Source of the DNA: Orientallactaga sibirica
Lineage: Eukaryota > Chordata > Mammalia > Rodentia > Dipodidae
Direction of reading: 5' to 3'
NCBI GenBank assembly: GCA_036365145.1
Contig: JAEOAD010000040.1
Coordinates: forward strand, 16,281,501 to 16,345,500
Length of the DNA stretch: 64,000 nt
Positions 55,206 through 64,000 of this stretch are shown piece after piece. The notes under the pieces were generated by a model. That model searched no databases and was not told the origin of the DNA. It saw only the letters and a program-made list of their open reading frames with translations. The position numbers were made by a program, and so were the translations under genes. The first letter of the stretch is position 1. The number at the start of each line of letters is the position of its first letter.

Positions 55206-55439
55206 AAATAGAACCTGCAACACACATGTATTTGTCTAGACGCGTTCTAGTAAGCAGCGGTGCTGTTAAAAGGCTGCTTTGAGGAACACTGTAGTGTCCA
55301 ACAACACACTTGCTTCCTGCAAGTTGGATATGGAGAGGAAATTTTCATGAAATTCTCAGATAAACAAAAAGCTTAAAGAGGGGATCTTCTCTTTTACTGA
55401 AACTCACCTTGGGTTTACACTTCGGTACTGTTTTGTCAT
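55206..55439. other. No recognised feature
   Basis: Short unique spacer. Confidence 0.4.
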
Positions 55440-56220
55440 AGTTTCTGTGTTGGTTACTCTTCTCGTGGCTACAACCAAATATCTGACAAGAAGCAGCTTA
55501 AGGGAGGAAGGATTTATTTCGATTTGGGGTTTGAACAGACAAAGTCCATCACAGTAGGGGAAGGCACGGAAGAATTCATGGTGGTGGGAGTATGAAACTG
55601 GGACTCTTCCAGGGATCAGGAAGCAGAGAGAGAGAGAGAGAGAGAGAGAGGCAGAGAGATCAAAACTGGTATTTGTGGTAGTTTGAATAGATGGCCCCCA
55701 ATATATTCAGTGTTTTATTAGTTTATAGTTTACATCTGCAGCCACCTGGCTGGAGGCAGTGTCACTGGGCGGATCTTAAGGTATGGTGGTGGGTTTAGGA
55801 TTTCAATCTAAAGATATGCAAAGTGTGCCTAGCTGGAGTTCCCGAGGTGTGCTGTGGCTTTTGGCTGTGGCTTTGCTCTCTGTGTCTGGTCGTGTGAAAG
55901 CAGGCCAGCTTCTTCTGTCATTATGGAACTTCCCCTGGATCTGTAAGTTTTAATAAATATCTCTTTCTTCATAACTTTGCCTGGTCTGGAAGTTCATCTC
56001 AGCGAACCTAAAGCTGTCTATTACAGTATTCATCAGGCTTCCTTAGTTTCCCTCTTTAATTCAGTCTGTACCCCCAATCCATAGCACCACGCCACCCACA
56101 TTTAGAGTGGAGCTTTTCTTTTCAAGGAAACCTCTCTGAACATGGCATTACAGACATGCCCCAAAGTGGGTCTCCTAGTACAGTCTAAATCCAATCATGC
56201 TGACAATGACAATTAACTAT
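55440..56220 (-). mobile_element. MaLR-like LTR, minus strand, split by another LTR
   Basis: Left part (55440-55668): 'ggttactcttctcgtggctac', 'gacaagaagcagcttaaggg', 'aggaaggatttatttcg' (reversed polyadenylation region). Right part (56026-56220): 'tttaattcagtctgtacccc', 'cacgccacccacatttagag', 'acagacatgccccaaagtgg'. Landmark order matches a common rodent LTR in reverse. A (GA)n run lies at 55627-55650. Confidence 0.6.
55674..56025 (+). mobile_element. Solo LTR, 352 bp, nested
   Basis: Starts TGTGGTAGTTTGAAT, ends ...TCTATTACA, and is bracketed by the 5-bp duplication gtatt (55669-55673 and 56026-56030). An AATAAA lies near 55955. The TG...CA ends, size and 5-bp duplication fit an ERVL-MaLR solo LTR such as the ORR1 type. 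Confidence 0.8.
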
Positions 56221-56359
56221 CATAATACCACTTAGTTTTATTTTCATTGTAGGATTTAAAAAGTAATATATGCTTGAAAGTGTATGCTTAAAGAGTAATA
56301 TAGGCTGAAAACTCACAGCTTGGAAATTACTTAGCAACAATGTATTTTCTCATCTTTAA
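56221..56359. other. No recognised feature
   Basis: AT-rich spacer with an internal 'agtaatat.tgcttgaaa / agagtaatataggctgaaa' near-repeat at 56264-56310. Confidence 0.4.
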
Positions 56360-56370
56360 AATGCTTAGAA

Positions 56371-56535
56371 GAGGGCTGGATTAATGGCTCAGCAGTTAAG
56401 ACACTTGGCTACAATGCTTAGTGACCCAGGTTCAATTCCCCAATACCCGTGTAAAGCCAGATGCAGAACATGGTGCATGCATCTGGAGCTCATTTGCTGT
56501 GGCTGTAGGCCCCTGTGCACTCATTCATATTCCCA

Positions 56536-56570
<35 letters not shown>

Positions 56571-56592
56571 TGCAAATAAATAAAATATTTTT
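56371..56592 (+). mobile_element. DIP SINE, type A
   Basis: Duplication aatgcttagaa at 56360-56370 and 56593-56603. (CT)n at 56538-56568. Confidence 0.92.
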
Positions 56593-56603
56593 AATGCTTA
56601 GAA

Positions 56604-56859
56604 TAATACAACAGAAGACATGCATAAAAGAAATCACCCAACCTGTCCCCGGGGGAAAAATAATATTGCTGTGAAGTCAATTCTTAAATGAATATATACA
56701 TTTAATGTGATTCTCACTGAAACCTCAACAGAAATTGTTTTTGCCAAAAATCAATTCTAAAGTTTACATGTATCAGGATTGAGCCCTGAGTAGTGGAAAA
56801 AATCAGATTGATTTTTTTTTTTTTTTTTTTTGCCACAGTGGTGGCTAAAGCCTTATTTC
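56604..56859. other. No recognised feature
   Basis: Includes a poly-T run at 56812-56831. Confidence 0.4.
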
Positions 56860-57087
56860 CAAGTTGGGAGGAGAGCTCAGTCCATTAAGGGCCTTGTCTC
56901 ATAAACATGTGGTCCTGTAATGCATCCCCAGGGCACGTGTAAAAATGCCAGTGTGGTGGCCTGTGCTTGCAGTCCCAGGGCCCGTGAGGTGGAGAAGCTT
57001 CCAAACGAGGGGGCTCACTAGCTAGCAAACCAAGCCTAACTGGCAATTTCCGGGCCAGTGAGACCTAGTCTCAAAAAGAAGGTGAAC
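56860..57087 (+). mobile_element. B4/RSINE1-like SINE
   Basis: SINE head (aagttgggaggagagctcag), a B1-like middle (gtgtggtggcctgtgcttgc) and 'cagtgagacctagtctcaaaaa'. Its 3' part is cut by a DIP and resumes as 'gaaggtgaacacacc'. Confidence 0.62.
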
Positions 57088-57242
57088 GGGGCTGGAGAAA
57101 TGGCTTAGCAGTTAAGCGCTTGCCTGTGAAGCCTAAGGACCCCGGTTCGAGGCTTGATTCCCCAGTACCCACATAAGCCAGATGCACAAGGTGGTGCATG
57201 CATCTGGAGTTCGTTTGCAGTGGCTGGAGGCCCTGGTGCACC

Positions 57243-57280
<38 letters not shown>

Positions 57281-57331
57281 CTCTTTCTCTCTCTGTAACT
57301 CTCAAATAAATAAAAATAAACCAATTTAAAA
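57088..57331 (+). mobile_element. DIP SINE, type A, in B4 tail
   Basis: Exact 15-bp duplication aaaaagaaggtgaac at 57073-57087 and 57332-57346. (CT)n at 57247-57278. Confidence 0.93.
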
Positions 57332-57404
57332 AAAAAGAAGGTGAACACACCAATCATAGGTTTTGGACTTCATTGTCCTACCTATAAAATATAAATAATA
57401 CTGC

Positions 57405-57532
57405 TGGGCTGGGGAGATGGCTCAGCAGTTAAAGATACTTGCTTGCAACACCTGCCAGCCTTGGTCTATTCCCCAGCACTCATGTGAAGCCAGACACAAA
57501 AAGTGGTATTCATTTGCAGTACACAAGAGATT
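57405..57532 (+). mobile_element. DIP SINE, 3' part lost
   Basis: Head gggctggggagatggctcag to 'gtattcatttgcagta'. Sequence ends where the following TTTTA array starts. Confidence 0.78.
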
Positions 57533-57540
57533 TTTTTGGT

Positions 57541-57876
57541 GCATTTATTTTATTTTATTTTATTTTATTTTATTTTATTTTATTTTATTTTATTTTATTT
57601 TATTTTATTTTATTTTATTTTATTTTATTTTTGGAGAGAGACACAGAGAGAGACAGACAGAGAGAGAGGGAGAGGGTGACAGATAGAGAATGGGTACTCC
57701 AGCAGTCTCTCAGCTGCTGTGAACAAAATCCAGATGTGTGTGCCCCCTTGTGGGCAAGTGTGGCATTGTGCCCTTGCGTCACTTTGCATCTGGCTAAACG
57801 TGGGACCTGGAGATTGGAACCGGGTTCTTAGGCTTAGCAGGCAGGCACCTTAACCGCTAAGCCATCTCTCCAGCCC
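57541..57876 (-). mobile_element. DIP SINE, type C, minus strand, with (TTTTA)n
   Basis: The reversed A-rich tail has become a (TTTTA)n array at about 57541-57632. The reversed type C middle follows ('cttgtgggcaagtgtggcat'), and the reversed head ends ccatctctccagccc. Confidence 0.86.
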
Positions 57877-57909
57877 AAGTAATTTAATTTTAAAAATTAA
57901 AAAAAAATA

Positions 57910-58101
57910 AGGCCAGAGAGATGGCTCAGCAGTTTAAGGCAGTTCCTCAGTTCCCACATAAAGCCAGATGCACAAAGTCACGTATGCATCTGGAGTTTGT
58001 TTGCAGTGGCTGGAGGCCGTGGTGCGCCCATTCTCTCTGTGTGTGTCTTTCTCTGTGGATATCTCTTTGCTTGAAAATGAATAAATAATTTTTTTAAAAT
58101 T
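57910..58101 (+). mobile_element. DIP SINE with internal deletion
   Basis: The head runs from 'agcagtttaaggcag' to 'ttcctcagttcccac', with the sequence between the boxes missing. The tail ends taaaaaaataagg, the same word as its left flank. Confidence 0.83.
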
Positions 58102-58114
58102 AAAAAAATAAGGA

Positions 58115-58351
58115 GGGCTGGAGAGATGGCTTAGTGGTTAAGACGCCTGCCTGCTAAGCCTAAGAACACTGGTTCCAATCTCCAGGTCCCACGTTTAGCC
58201 AGGTGCAAAGTGATGCAAGGGTGCAATGCCGCACTTGACCACAAGGGGCGGACACATCTGGAATTTGTTCACAGCAGCTAACAGGCTGCTTGTGCACCCA
58301 TTCTCTCTCTCTGCCTTTCCCTCTCTCTCTGTCTCTCTCTGTGTCTCTCCA

Positions 58352-58386
<35 letters not shown>
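58115..58386 (+). mobile_element. DIP SINE, type C, (AAT)n tail
   Basis: Type C middle ('gcaatgccgcacttgacc'). The tail is a (AAT)n run at 58351-58386. It starts in the tail of the preceding DIP. Confidence 0.89.
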
Positions 58387-59212
58387 GGAATATTAAAAAT
58401 ACTACTGCTCTCTGCTTCTCCTACCTAGCTCATTTGTTGAAGAAACAAAGAAAATGGCATATGTAAAACCAGCCCTAAGCTCTGCATGGTCACACTGATT
58501 TACTTTTCATCTCTTTGGGAGACCTTGATGCCTTTGCCATTGTTATGTAAGTGCATGACAGACATGTTGAGTTGATAAATTAGGGCATTTCTCTTCCAGA
58601 TTTGTGGAACCCGTACCAACCCAGTGTTCTTGAAAAATGATTCTACCTTTCTTGATTTGGGCTTGTAAAATCTGCACCCTTTGGGAAGACCCGGCTTTAC
58701 TGTGTGCAAAGAAAGTAAGGCATGGGGGTGGGGCGGGGGAGGTTATCAGGTTAAATCCTGCTGGAAAGCCTTGAGACTTGGTTTCCCTTTGCAGCCTCAA
58801 TGCCTGCCAAGAGGGCCGGTGTGAGGATCCCCCGAGGCCCAGAATAGCCTGAGAGTCCAGGAGAAGAGACGCAGAAGCAGTGGGGAACATGAACCCCGAT
58901 GGATCCCCGCTGGGAAATAAAGTGGGTCAAACCACAGGACCTGCTCACTCACAAATCAAAGGGAAGCCCAGTAGGGAAGTTGTCAGGAGTAACCTGGACG
59001 CTGGCCAGAGGATTACAGATTTCCATGACCACAGATCCACAGAAGTGCGCAGAGCCCACTGTCCCCAGTGACAAGATGGGGCAGCAGGGCAGCCTCTGTC
59101 CCTTCAGGGTCATCCCACTCCGTCCTCCCGGCAGAGTTCATGAGACATTAGCCTCTCCTCATACATGTGCCTCGCAGAACGGAGGGTAAGCTCACTGCCT
59201 CGTCAGTGAATC
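58387..59212. other. No recognised feature
   Basis: About 825 bp. GC-rich near 58720-59160. Open frames of up to 115 codons on both strands, none recognised. Confidence 0.4.
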
Positions 59213-59225
59213 AAAACACAGAGAA

Positions 59226-59476
59226 GGGCTGGAGAGATGGCTTAGCGTTTAAGCGCTTGTCTGTGAAGCCTAAGGACCCTGGTTCAAGGCTTGATTCCCC
59301 AGGAGCCACGTAAGTCAGATGCATGAGGTGGCACATGCATCTGGAGTTCATTTGCAGTGGCTGGAGGCCCTAGCATGTCCATTATTTTTCTCTCTGTCTC
59401 TCTCCTTCCCTGACTGTTTCTGTATCTCTCTTGAAAATAAATGAATAAAAGAAATTAGAAAAAAATTAAAAAAAAA
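59226..59476 (+). mobile_element. DIP SINE, type A
   Basis: Exact duplication aaaacacagagaa at 59213-59225 and 59477-59489. Confidence 0.93.
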
Positions 59477-59489
59477 AAAACACAGAGAA

Positions 59490-59850
59490 ACGTGCATGAA
59501 ACTCGTTTCTGGGTACAATCGCGCCATGCACAGTGAATTCTGCTGAGCATGGACCAGGGTTTGATTCTGAAGCAAAGAGGCTGATGTCCTCGTGTAAATG
59601 GTAAGAACAGACAAGTTGCTGTAGTTGGATTTCACACTTCGTCCACAGCAAGAACTGGGAATCTCATGGGTTATGCACCTAAGACATGTCTTTCGGCCAG
59701 AGAACTCCATCCAAGCCGATCTGAACACACGGGGTGATGCGCTGACCTTCATGAGGAGATAGCAGGGTGCCTATGGAGACGGGAAGATCTATTCAGGCAA
59801 GTGATAGGCTCTAGGAAGGACTTTCTAATGACCCACTTTCCATGGGCTCT
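59490..59850. other. No recognised feature
   Basis: About 360 bp of unique-looking sequence. Confidence 0.4.
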
Positions 59851-59893
59851 GTGATGGTTTGAATGTAAATGTCCCCATAGCCTCAGGTGTTTT
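59851..59893 (+). mobile_element. MaLR-like LTR start fragment
   Basis: 'tgatggtttgaatgtaaatg' and 'tccccatagcctcagg' match the start of the LTR at 9729. Cut off after about 40 bp by DIP sequence. Confidence 0.6.
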
Positions 59894-60018
59894 TTATTAG
59901 AGAGAGGGAGAGAAAGAGGGAGAGAGAGAGAGAGAGAGAGAGAGCGCACGCATGTGAACTTGCACCAGGGCCTTTTAGCCACTGCAGACGAACTCCAGAT
60001 GCATGCGCCACCTTGTGC
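59894..60018 (-). mobile_element. DIP SINE half, minus strand
   Basis: Reversed tail, (GA)n at 59921-59944, and middle to 'caccttgtgcatctg'. The reversed head is missing. Confidence 0.82.
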
Positions 60019-60220
60019 ATCTGCCTAAGGACCCCAGTTCAATTCTCCAGGTCCCATGTAAGCCAGATGAACAAGGGGACACATGCGTCTGGAGTTTGTT
60101 TTCAGTGGCTAGAGGCCCTGGCATGCCCACTCTCACTCTCCCTCTCTCTCTTTCCCTCTCTGTCTCAATAAATAAATACATAAGTAAATAAGTAAGTAAA
60201 TAAATAAAATCTTAAAAGCA
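60019..60220 (+). mobile_element. DIP SINE, 5' truncated, abutting an inverted half
   Basis: Begins 'cctaaggaccccagttc', so the head with the A box is missing. Directly joined to the minus-strand half at 60018. Confidence 0.82.
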
Positions 60221-60282
60221 ATAGGAACAATAAACTTCCTTTTTCACAGAAAAGATAATTTCATGCTTCCTTTCATTTTTAA

Positions 60283-60697
60283 AAATATTTTTAAAAATTT
60301 TTTTAATTTATTTGACAGAGAAAGAGGGGAGAGAGAGGGAGAGAATGGGTGCACCAGGGCCTCCAGCCACTGCAAACAAACTCCAGACATGTGTGCTCCC
60401 TTGTGCATCTGGCTAACGTGGGTCCTAGGGAATGGAACCTGGGTCCTTTGGCTTTCCAGGCAAATGCATTAACCACTAAGCCATCCTTCCAGCCCTAAAA
60501 ATATTTTATTTATTGTTTGAGAGAGGAGAGAGACAAAGAGAGGGAATGGGCACACCAGGGCATCTATCCACTGCAAATGAACTCTAGATGCATGCGCCAT
60601 ATTGTGCATCTGGCTACACGTAGGTACTGAGGAATCAAACCCAGGTTCTTAGGCTTTATGGACAAGCACCTTAACCACTGAGCCATCTCTTCAGCCC
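60283..60697 (-). mobile_element. DIP SINE (outer), minus strand
   Basis: Outer duplication cctttcatttttaa at 60269-60282 and 60698-60711, exact. Another minus-strand DIP sits in its T-rich leading end. Confidence 0.88.
60293..60495 (-). mobile_element. DIP SINE (inner), minus strand
   Basis: Flanked by taaaaatattttta-like words at about 60280 and 60496. Same orientation as its host. Confidence 0.82.
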
Positions 60698-60711
60698 CCT
60701 TTCATTTTTAA

Positions 60712-60979
60712 CCATCTTCAGTGCTGGTGATCCCATTTATATATTATTTTTCCTTGAATAGTCTGGTCTAACATCTTGCCATACATGTGTGGAAGCAGTT
60801 CATTCAAACTGAGGGGAGTGGGAATTTGCCTTTATTTGACCAGATTCTCTTTTCTGTGGCTCTTCATCTCCACTTGGCCCTCTGGGGACTAAGGCTGAGT
60901 ATGTGATCTTGGCTTCACCATGAACCCATTCCTGCTGGGCAGATGGACAGAGGTGAATTCATGCTGTTGGTGGTGGGCA
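60712..60979. other. No recognised feature
   Basis: Short unique spacer. Confidence 0.4.
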
Positions 60980-61570
60980 GTGCTGTGACTTGGATATGGT
61001 CCAAGTGTGTCTCTCAGGGGTTCGTGTGCTAGAAGCTTGGTTCTCAGTGTGGCAATGTGGGACCTTTAAGAGGAGAGGCCTTGTGGAAGGTGGACGGCCA
61101 TTCAGGGCTCCAATGAACGCATTAATGCAGTTCTCCCAAAAGATCAAGACCGGTCCCTGTCTGGTCTTCCTGTCTCACCATGTGATCTCTTCTGTTCGTG
61201 TTACTGCTGTGACATCTCCCTCCATGTTATGACACAGCTGGGAGGGCAGGGGTGAGAAGCTGGCTCAACACAGCCAACACCATGATGTCTGGACTTTCAG
61301 CTTCGAAGACTCTGGGATAAATAAACCTCTTCTCTTTTTAAAGATATTTTTATTTAGTTATTTGAGAGAAAATGGGTGCATCAGGGCCTCTAGCCACTGC
61401 AAACAAACTCCAGACCCATATGCCCCCTTGTGCATCTGGCTCACATGGATCCTAGGGAATCAAACGAAGGTCCTTAGACTTTCCAGGCAAACGTCTTAAC
61501 CACTAAGCCATTTCCCCAGCCCTAAACCTCTTTTCTTTATACAGTATTCATCTCCAGACATTTGGTTACA
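60980..61570 (+). mobile_element. MaLR-like LTR, split by a DIP
   Basis: 'tgacttggatatggtcc', 'gttcgtgtgctagaagcttgg', 'gacctttaagaggagaggcc', 'ctccaatgaacgcattaatg' and the terminal 'gggataaataaacctctt' follow MaLR-class LTR order. The rest resumes at 61523 ('taaacctcttttctttatac'). Confidence 0.62.
61332..61522 (-). mobile_element. DIP SINE inside the LTR, minus strand
   Basis: Exact duplication taaacctctt at 61322-61331 and 61523-61532, right at the LTR polyadenylation signal. Confidence 0.9.
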
Positions 61571-61789
61571 GTGGGAGTAAACAAGGACAGCAGTCATATG
61601 CAATTCAGCATCATGGCAGACCCGGCATTGGCAGTGTAGGGCTTTGGTTCAGATAAGGGGAACCCCTCTGAGGCCACACTTTAAGGCTTCTGCCTCTCTG
61701 TCCTTTCCTGTGCCCCTCATTATGGAACAAGAAATTGACATGTCCAACAAGGCATAACTCTTAAACCCTGATCTCCACACCTGTTTCTT

Positions 61790-62020
61790 TTTATTAATTT
61801 TTCCCCAATTTTTATTTATTTATTTGCAAGCAGAGGGAGAGAGATAGAAGAGAGGTAGGCAGAGTGAGAATGGGTTCGCCAGGGCCTCCAGCCACTGCAA
61901 AGGAACTCCATATGCATGTGCCCCCTTGTGCATCCGGTTTATGTGGGTCCTAGAGAATCAAACTGGGATCCTTTGGCTTCGCAGGCAAATGCCTTCACCG
62001 CTAAGCCACTTCTCCAGCCC
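61790..62020 (-). mobile_element. DIP SINE, minus strand
   Basis: Exact 15-bp duplication ccacacctgtttctt at 61775-61789 and 62021-62035. Confidence 0.94.
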
Positions 62021-62035
62021 CCACACCTGTTTCTT

Positions 62036-63038
62036 GTATTGACTACATTCCAAAGAGTCCGGTACCCCCAACTCCCCGCCCTAGGTGAGCCCGAGGTCAT
62101 TTTGGGAACTTGGGTGGTCCTCACTCCTATGTATTTCCTCCTGGGAGCAGACCATTCACACTGCTAGACCCAAAGGAAGGTCAAGAGATGACCTGTGCAG
62201 GAGATGACGTAGACGGAAAAGATGGAGGTGCTCAGGGCTGGGGCAGGAACAGGGGCTGGATTTCATCCTTCAAAGCCTGAGGAGTCACAACTCTAAGTTT
62301 GAACCTGACTTTTTTGGCTGATAATGAAAGTATGTTTGTATATATATATACACAAAAGAGGACATGATGTTTTATTTAATGGATTATTTATGTGATTTTT
62401 ATCATTTATTTATACTCATGCACATTTGGAACTATAGTTCTGTGCCTCCATTATACTCCTGAACACAGGGTCTGTAGTGGTTGGATTAGCGGGCTCACCT
62501 TTCATGCCAGAGGCAAGAAAACAGTCAGCTCATATCTGATCATTCCAGTTTCGTTGGCCTGCCGAGGCTCAGCTTGCATCTCGATAGCAATGGTCTGCTT
62601 TGTTAACGTAAACTTGACTTCTTTGCATATAGCTCAGTACACCAAGTTAAAGGAAGAGAAAAACTTCAAGTCGCTGTGAATTACCTCAGTGACATGCACT
62701 CCTAAGACACCCTTCTTTTCCGCTAACTGCCTCCATCTAGCTAGGCTTTTTACATGGGTCATGTTCGAGTCATGGAAGAGCCAGCCTTCCTAGTGCTCAC
62801 GTGATCCAGGGAGAGGGAGCTGTTCTCTGTAATCACAGCCCCCATTAGAGGACCTCCAGGGACTGTAACCTGCACAGCTGCAGGTTTGGGAAATACTGTT
62901 CTGACTGCTTCCAGGCCAGGCCTAAGCCCGAGCCACCGTGGGGACTTTCCTGTAAACGATCACTCTTCAATCATAGGTCTATGCATCCCACCTCTGAGGG
63001 GTGCTCAAAAGACAGAAGTTGGGAGGATTTAGATAAAA
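62036..63038. other. Unique sequence, no gene recognised
   Basis: About 1 kb with a TA run at 62338-62351. The 95-codon plus frame at 62392-62679 has no recognisable domain. The words 'gcaggtttgggaaatactgttctga' near 62880 hint at a hAT transposon end but are too short to call. Confidence 0.4.
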
Positions 63039-63049
63039 AATAGAAAACT

Positions 63050-63232
63050 GGGCTGGAGAGATGGATTAGCGGTTAAGGCGCCTGCCTGCCAAGCCTAAGA
63101 ACGTCCATTCAATTCTCCAGGTCCCACATTTAGTCAGACGCAAAGTGATGCAAAGGTGCAATGCTGCACTTGCCACAAAGGGCACACACATCTGGAATTT
63201 GTTCACAGCAGCTGAAAGGATGCTAGTGTGCC

Positions 63233-63317
<85 letters not shown>
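63050..63317 (+). mobile_element. DIP SINE, type C, long (CT)n(A)n
   Basis: Duplication aatagaaaact at 63039-63049 and 63318-63328. Type C middle, then (CT)n at 63236-63282 and an A run to 63316. Confidence 0.93.
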
Positions 63318-63318
<1 letters not shown>

Positions 63319-63328
63319 ATAGAAAACT

Positions 63329-63471
63329 ATTTCTACCAGTGCCTCAGGTTTTGGTAAATCCTTCCAACCCAGATTGAACTAAGGGACTGAGCCTGTCCTT
63401 ATCTTCTTCCACAATGCCAAGTGTATTAGGGATCTCTGTCTTGTGCATTTTAAAATGATGTATTAGTTACA

Positions 63472-63506
<35 letters not shown>

Positions 63507-63515
63507 ATCTCTCTT
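63329..63515. repeat. Unique sequence and (TC)n repeat
   Basis: (TC)n at about 63473-63504; nothing else recognised. Confidence 0.8.
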
Positions 63516-63525
63516 TTTCTCACTT

Positions 63526-63755
63526 AAATTTTTTTCTATTATTTATTTTTGAGAGAGAGAGAGAAAGAGGCAATGGGTGTGCCAGGGCTTTCAGCTGCTG
63601 CAAACAAATTCCAGACGTGTGTGTCCCCTTGCATGCATTGCGACATTGCATGCTTATGTCACTGTGCATCTGGCTACGTGGAACCTGGAGATTCAAACAT
63701 GTGTTCTTAGGCTTCACAAGCAAACACCTTAACCACTAAGCCATCTCTCCAGCCC
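63526..63755 (-). mobile_element. DIP SINE, type C-like, minus strand
   Basis: Exact duplication tttctcactt at 63516-63525 and 63756-63765. Reversed middle 'gcgacattgcatgcttatgt'. Confidence 0.9.
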
Positions 63756-63765
63756 TTTCTCACTT

Positions 63766-64000
63766 TTATTTATTTTTTTATTTTAGAGAGAGCAAGAGTG
63801 AGAGAGACAGAGAGAGACAGAGAGAATGGGCATGCCAGGCCCTCAGCCACTGCAATCAAACTCCAGATGCTTGTGCCACATAGTGGGCATGTGCGACCTT
63901 GCAGTTGCATCACTTTTGTGTGTCTGGCTTATCTGGGATGTGAAGAGAGATTGAACATCAGTCCTTAGCCTTCTCAGGCAAGATCCTTAGCTGCTAAACC
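63766..64000 (-). mobile_element. DIP SINE, type B, minus strand, cut by window end
   Basis: Reversed tail, GA-rich stretch and type B middle (cacatagtgggcatgtgcga). The reversed head is cut off at the window edge. Confidence 0.87.

Noticed and set aside
62875..62915. hAT transposon end-like word
   Set aside because: Too short, and no matching partner end was found nearby.

Overview
The window reads as mammalian (rodent) nuclear DNA from an intergenic or deep intronic region. I find no protein-coding gene, no convincing exon and no functional RNA gene. The long open frames are low-complexity tracts or frames across interspersed repeats. The best clue to the organism is a tRNA-derived SINE of about 200-270 bp, present in roughly 70 copies on both strands. 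It has a B2-like head, a CT-rich stretch and an AATAAA-containing A-rich tail. This fits the DIP family (B2 superfamily) known from jerboas and relatives (Dipodoidea). With B1, B4/RSINE1-like and ID-type repeats also present, a jerboa-like rodent is the most likely source. The species call is an inference.

Layout. 1-6 kb: a MER5A-like DNA transposon fossil, two nested DIP pairs, a B4-like element, a B1 and a 63-bp tandem duplication. 6-9 kb: almost no DIP; an MLT1-like LTR, MIR relics and a 110-bp duplication. 9-17.4 kb: a MaLR-like LTR, a 5S rRNA pseudogene abutted by a DIP, B1 copies, and two runs of three head-to-tail DIPs. 18.2-19.8 kb: the longest repeat-poor stretch. 20-24 kb: L1 3' ends and clustered DIPs. 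25.46-25.88 kb: a 419-bp, nearly pure pyrimidine tract. 28.3-31.8 kb: ancient L1M fragments. 35.5-40.7 kb: a head-to-tail tandem duplication of about 2.61 kb, nearly identical between copies. 41-50 kb: more DIPs, a Tigger-like relic, an L1M 3' UTR and a decayed L1 ORF2 end interrupted by two DIPs. 52-56 kb: B4 and B1-ID composites, an LTR-like block and a solo LTR nested in another LTR-like repeat. 57-64 kb: dense DIPs, a (TTTTA)n array and further LTR pieces.

Working parts. The only functional-looking modules are RNA polymerase III promoter boxes inside the DIPs and polyadenylation signals in SINE and LTR tails. Target-site duplications of 9-17 bp, often A-rich at the 5' end, point to L1-type target-primed insertion. 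The repeats show layers of age: MIR, MER5 and L1M oldest; MaLR, B4 and ID-B1 composites intermediate; DIP youngest, often inserted into the others.

No new biological system is evident. The items most worth checking are the 2.6-kb tandem duplication, the short L1 tail plus B1 unit, the DIP length subtypes and the 5S pseudogene/DIP junction. Family names come from sequence recognition by eye, without a repeat library, and boundaries are good to about 5-15 bp unless target-site duplications are quoted.
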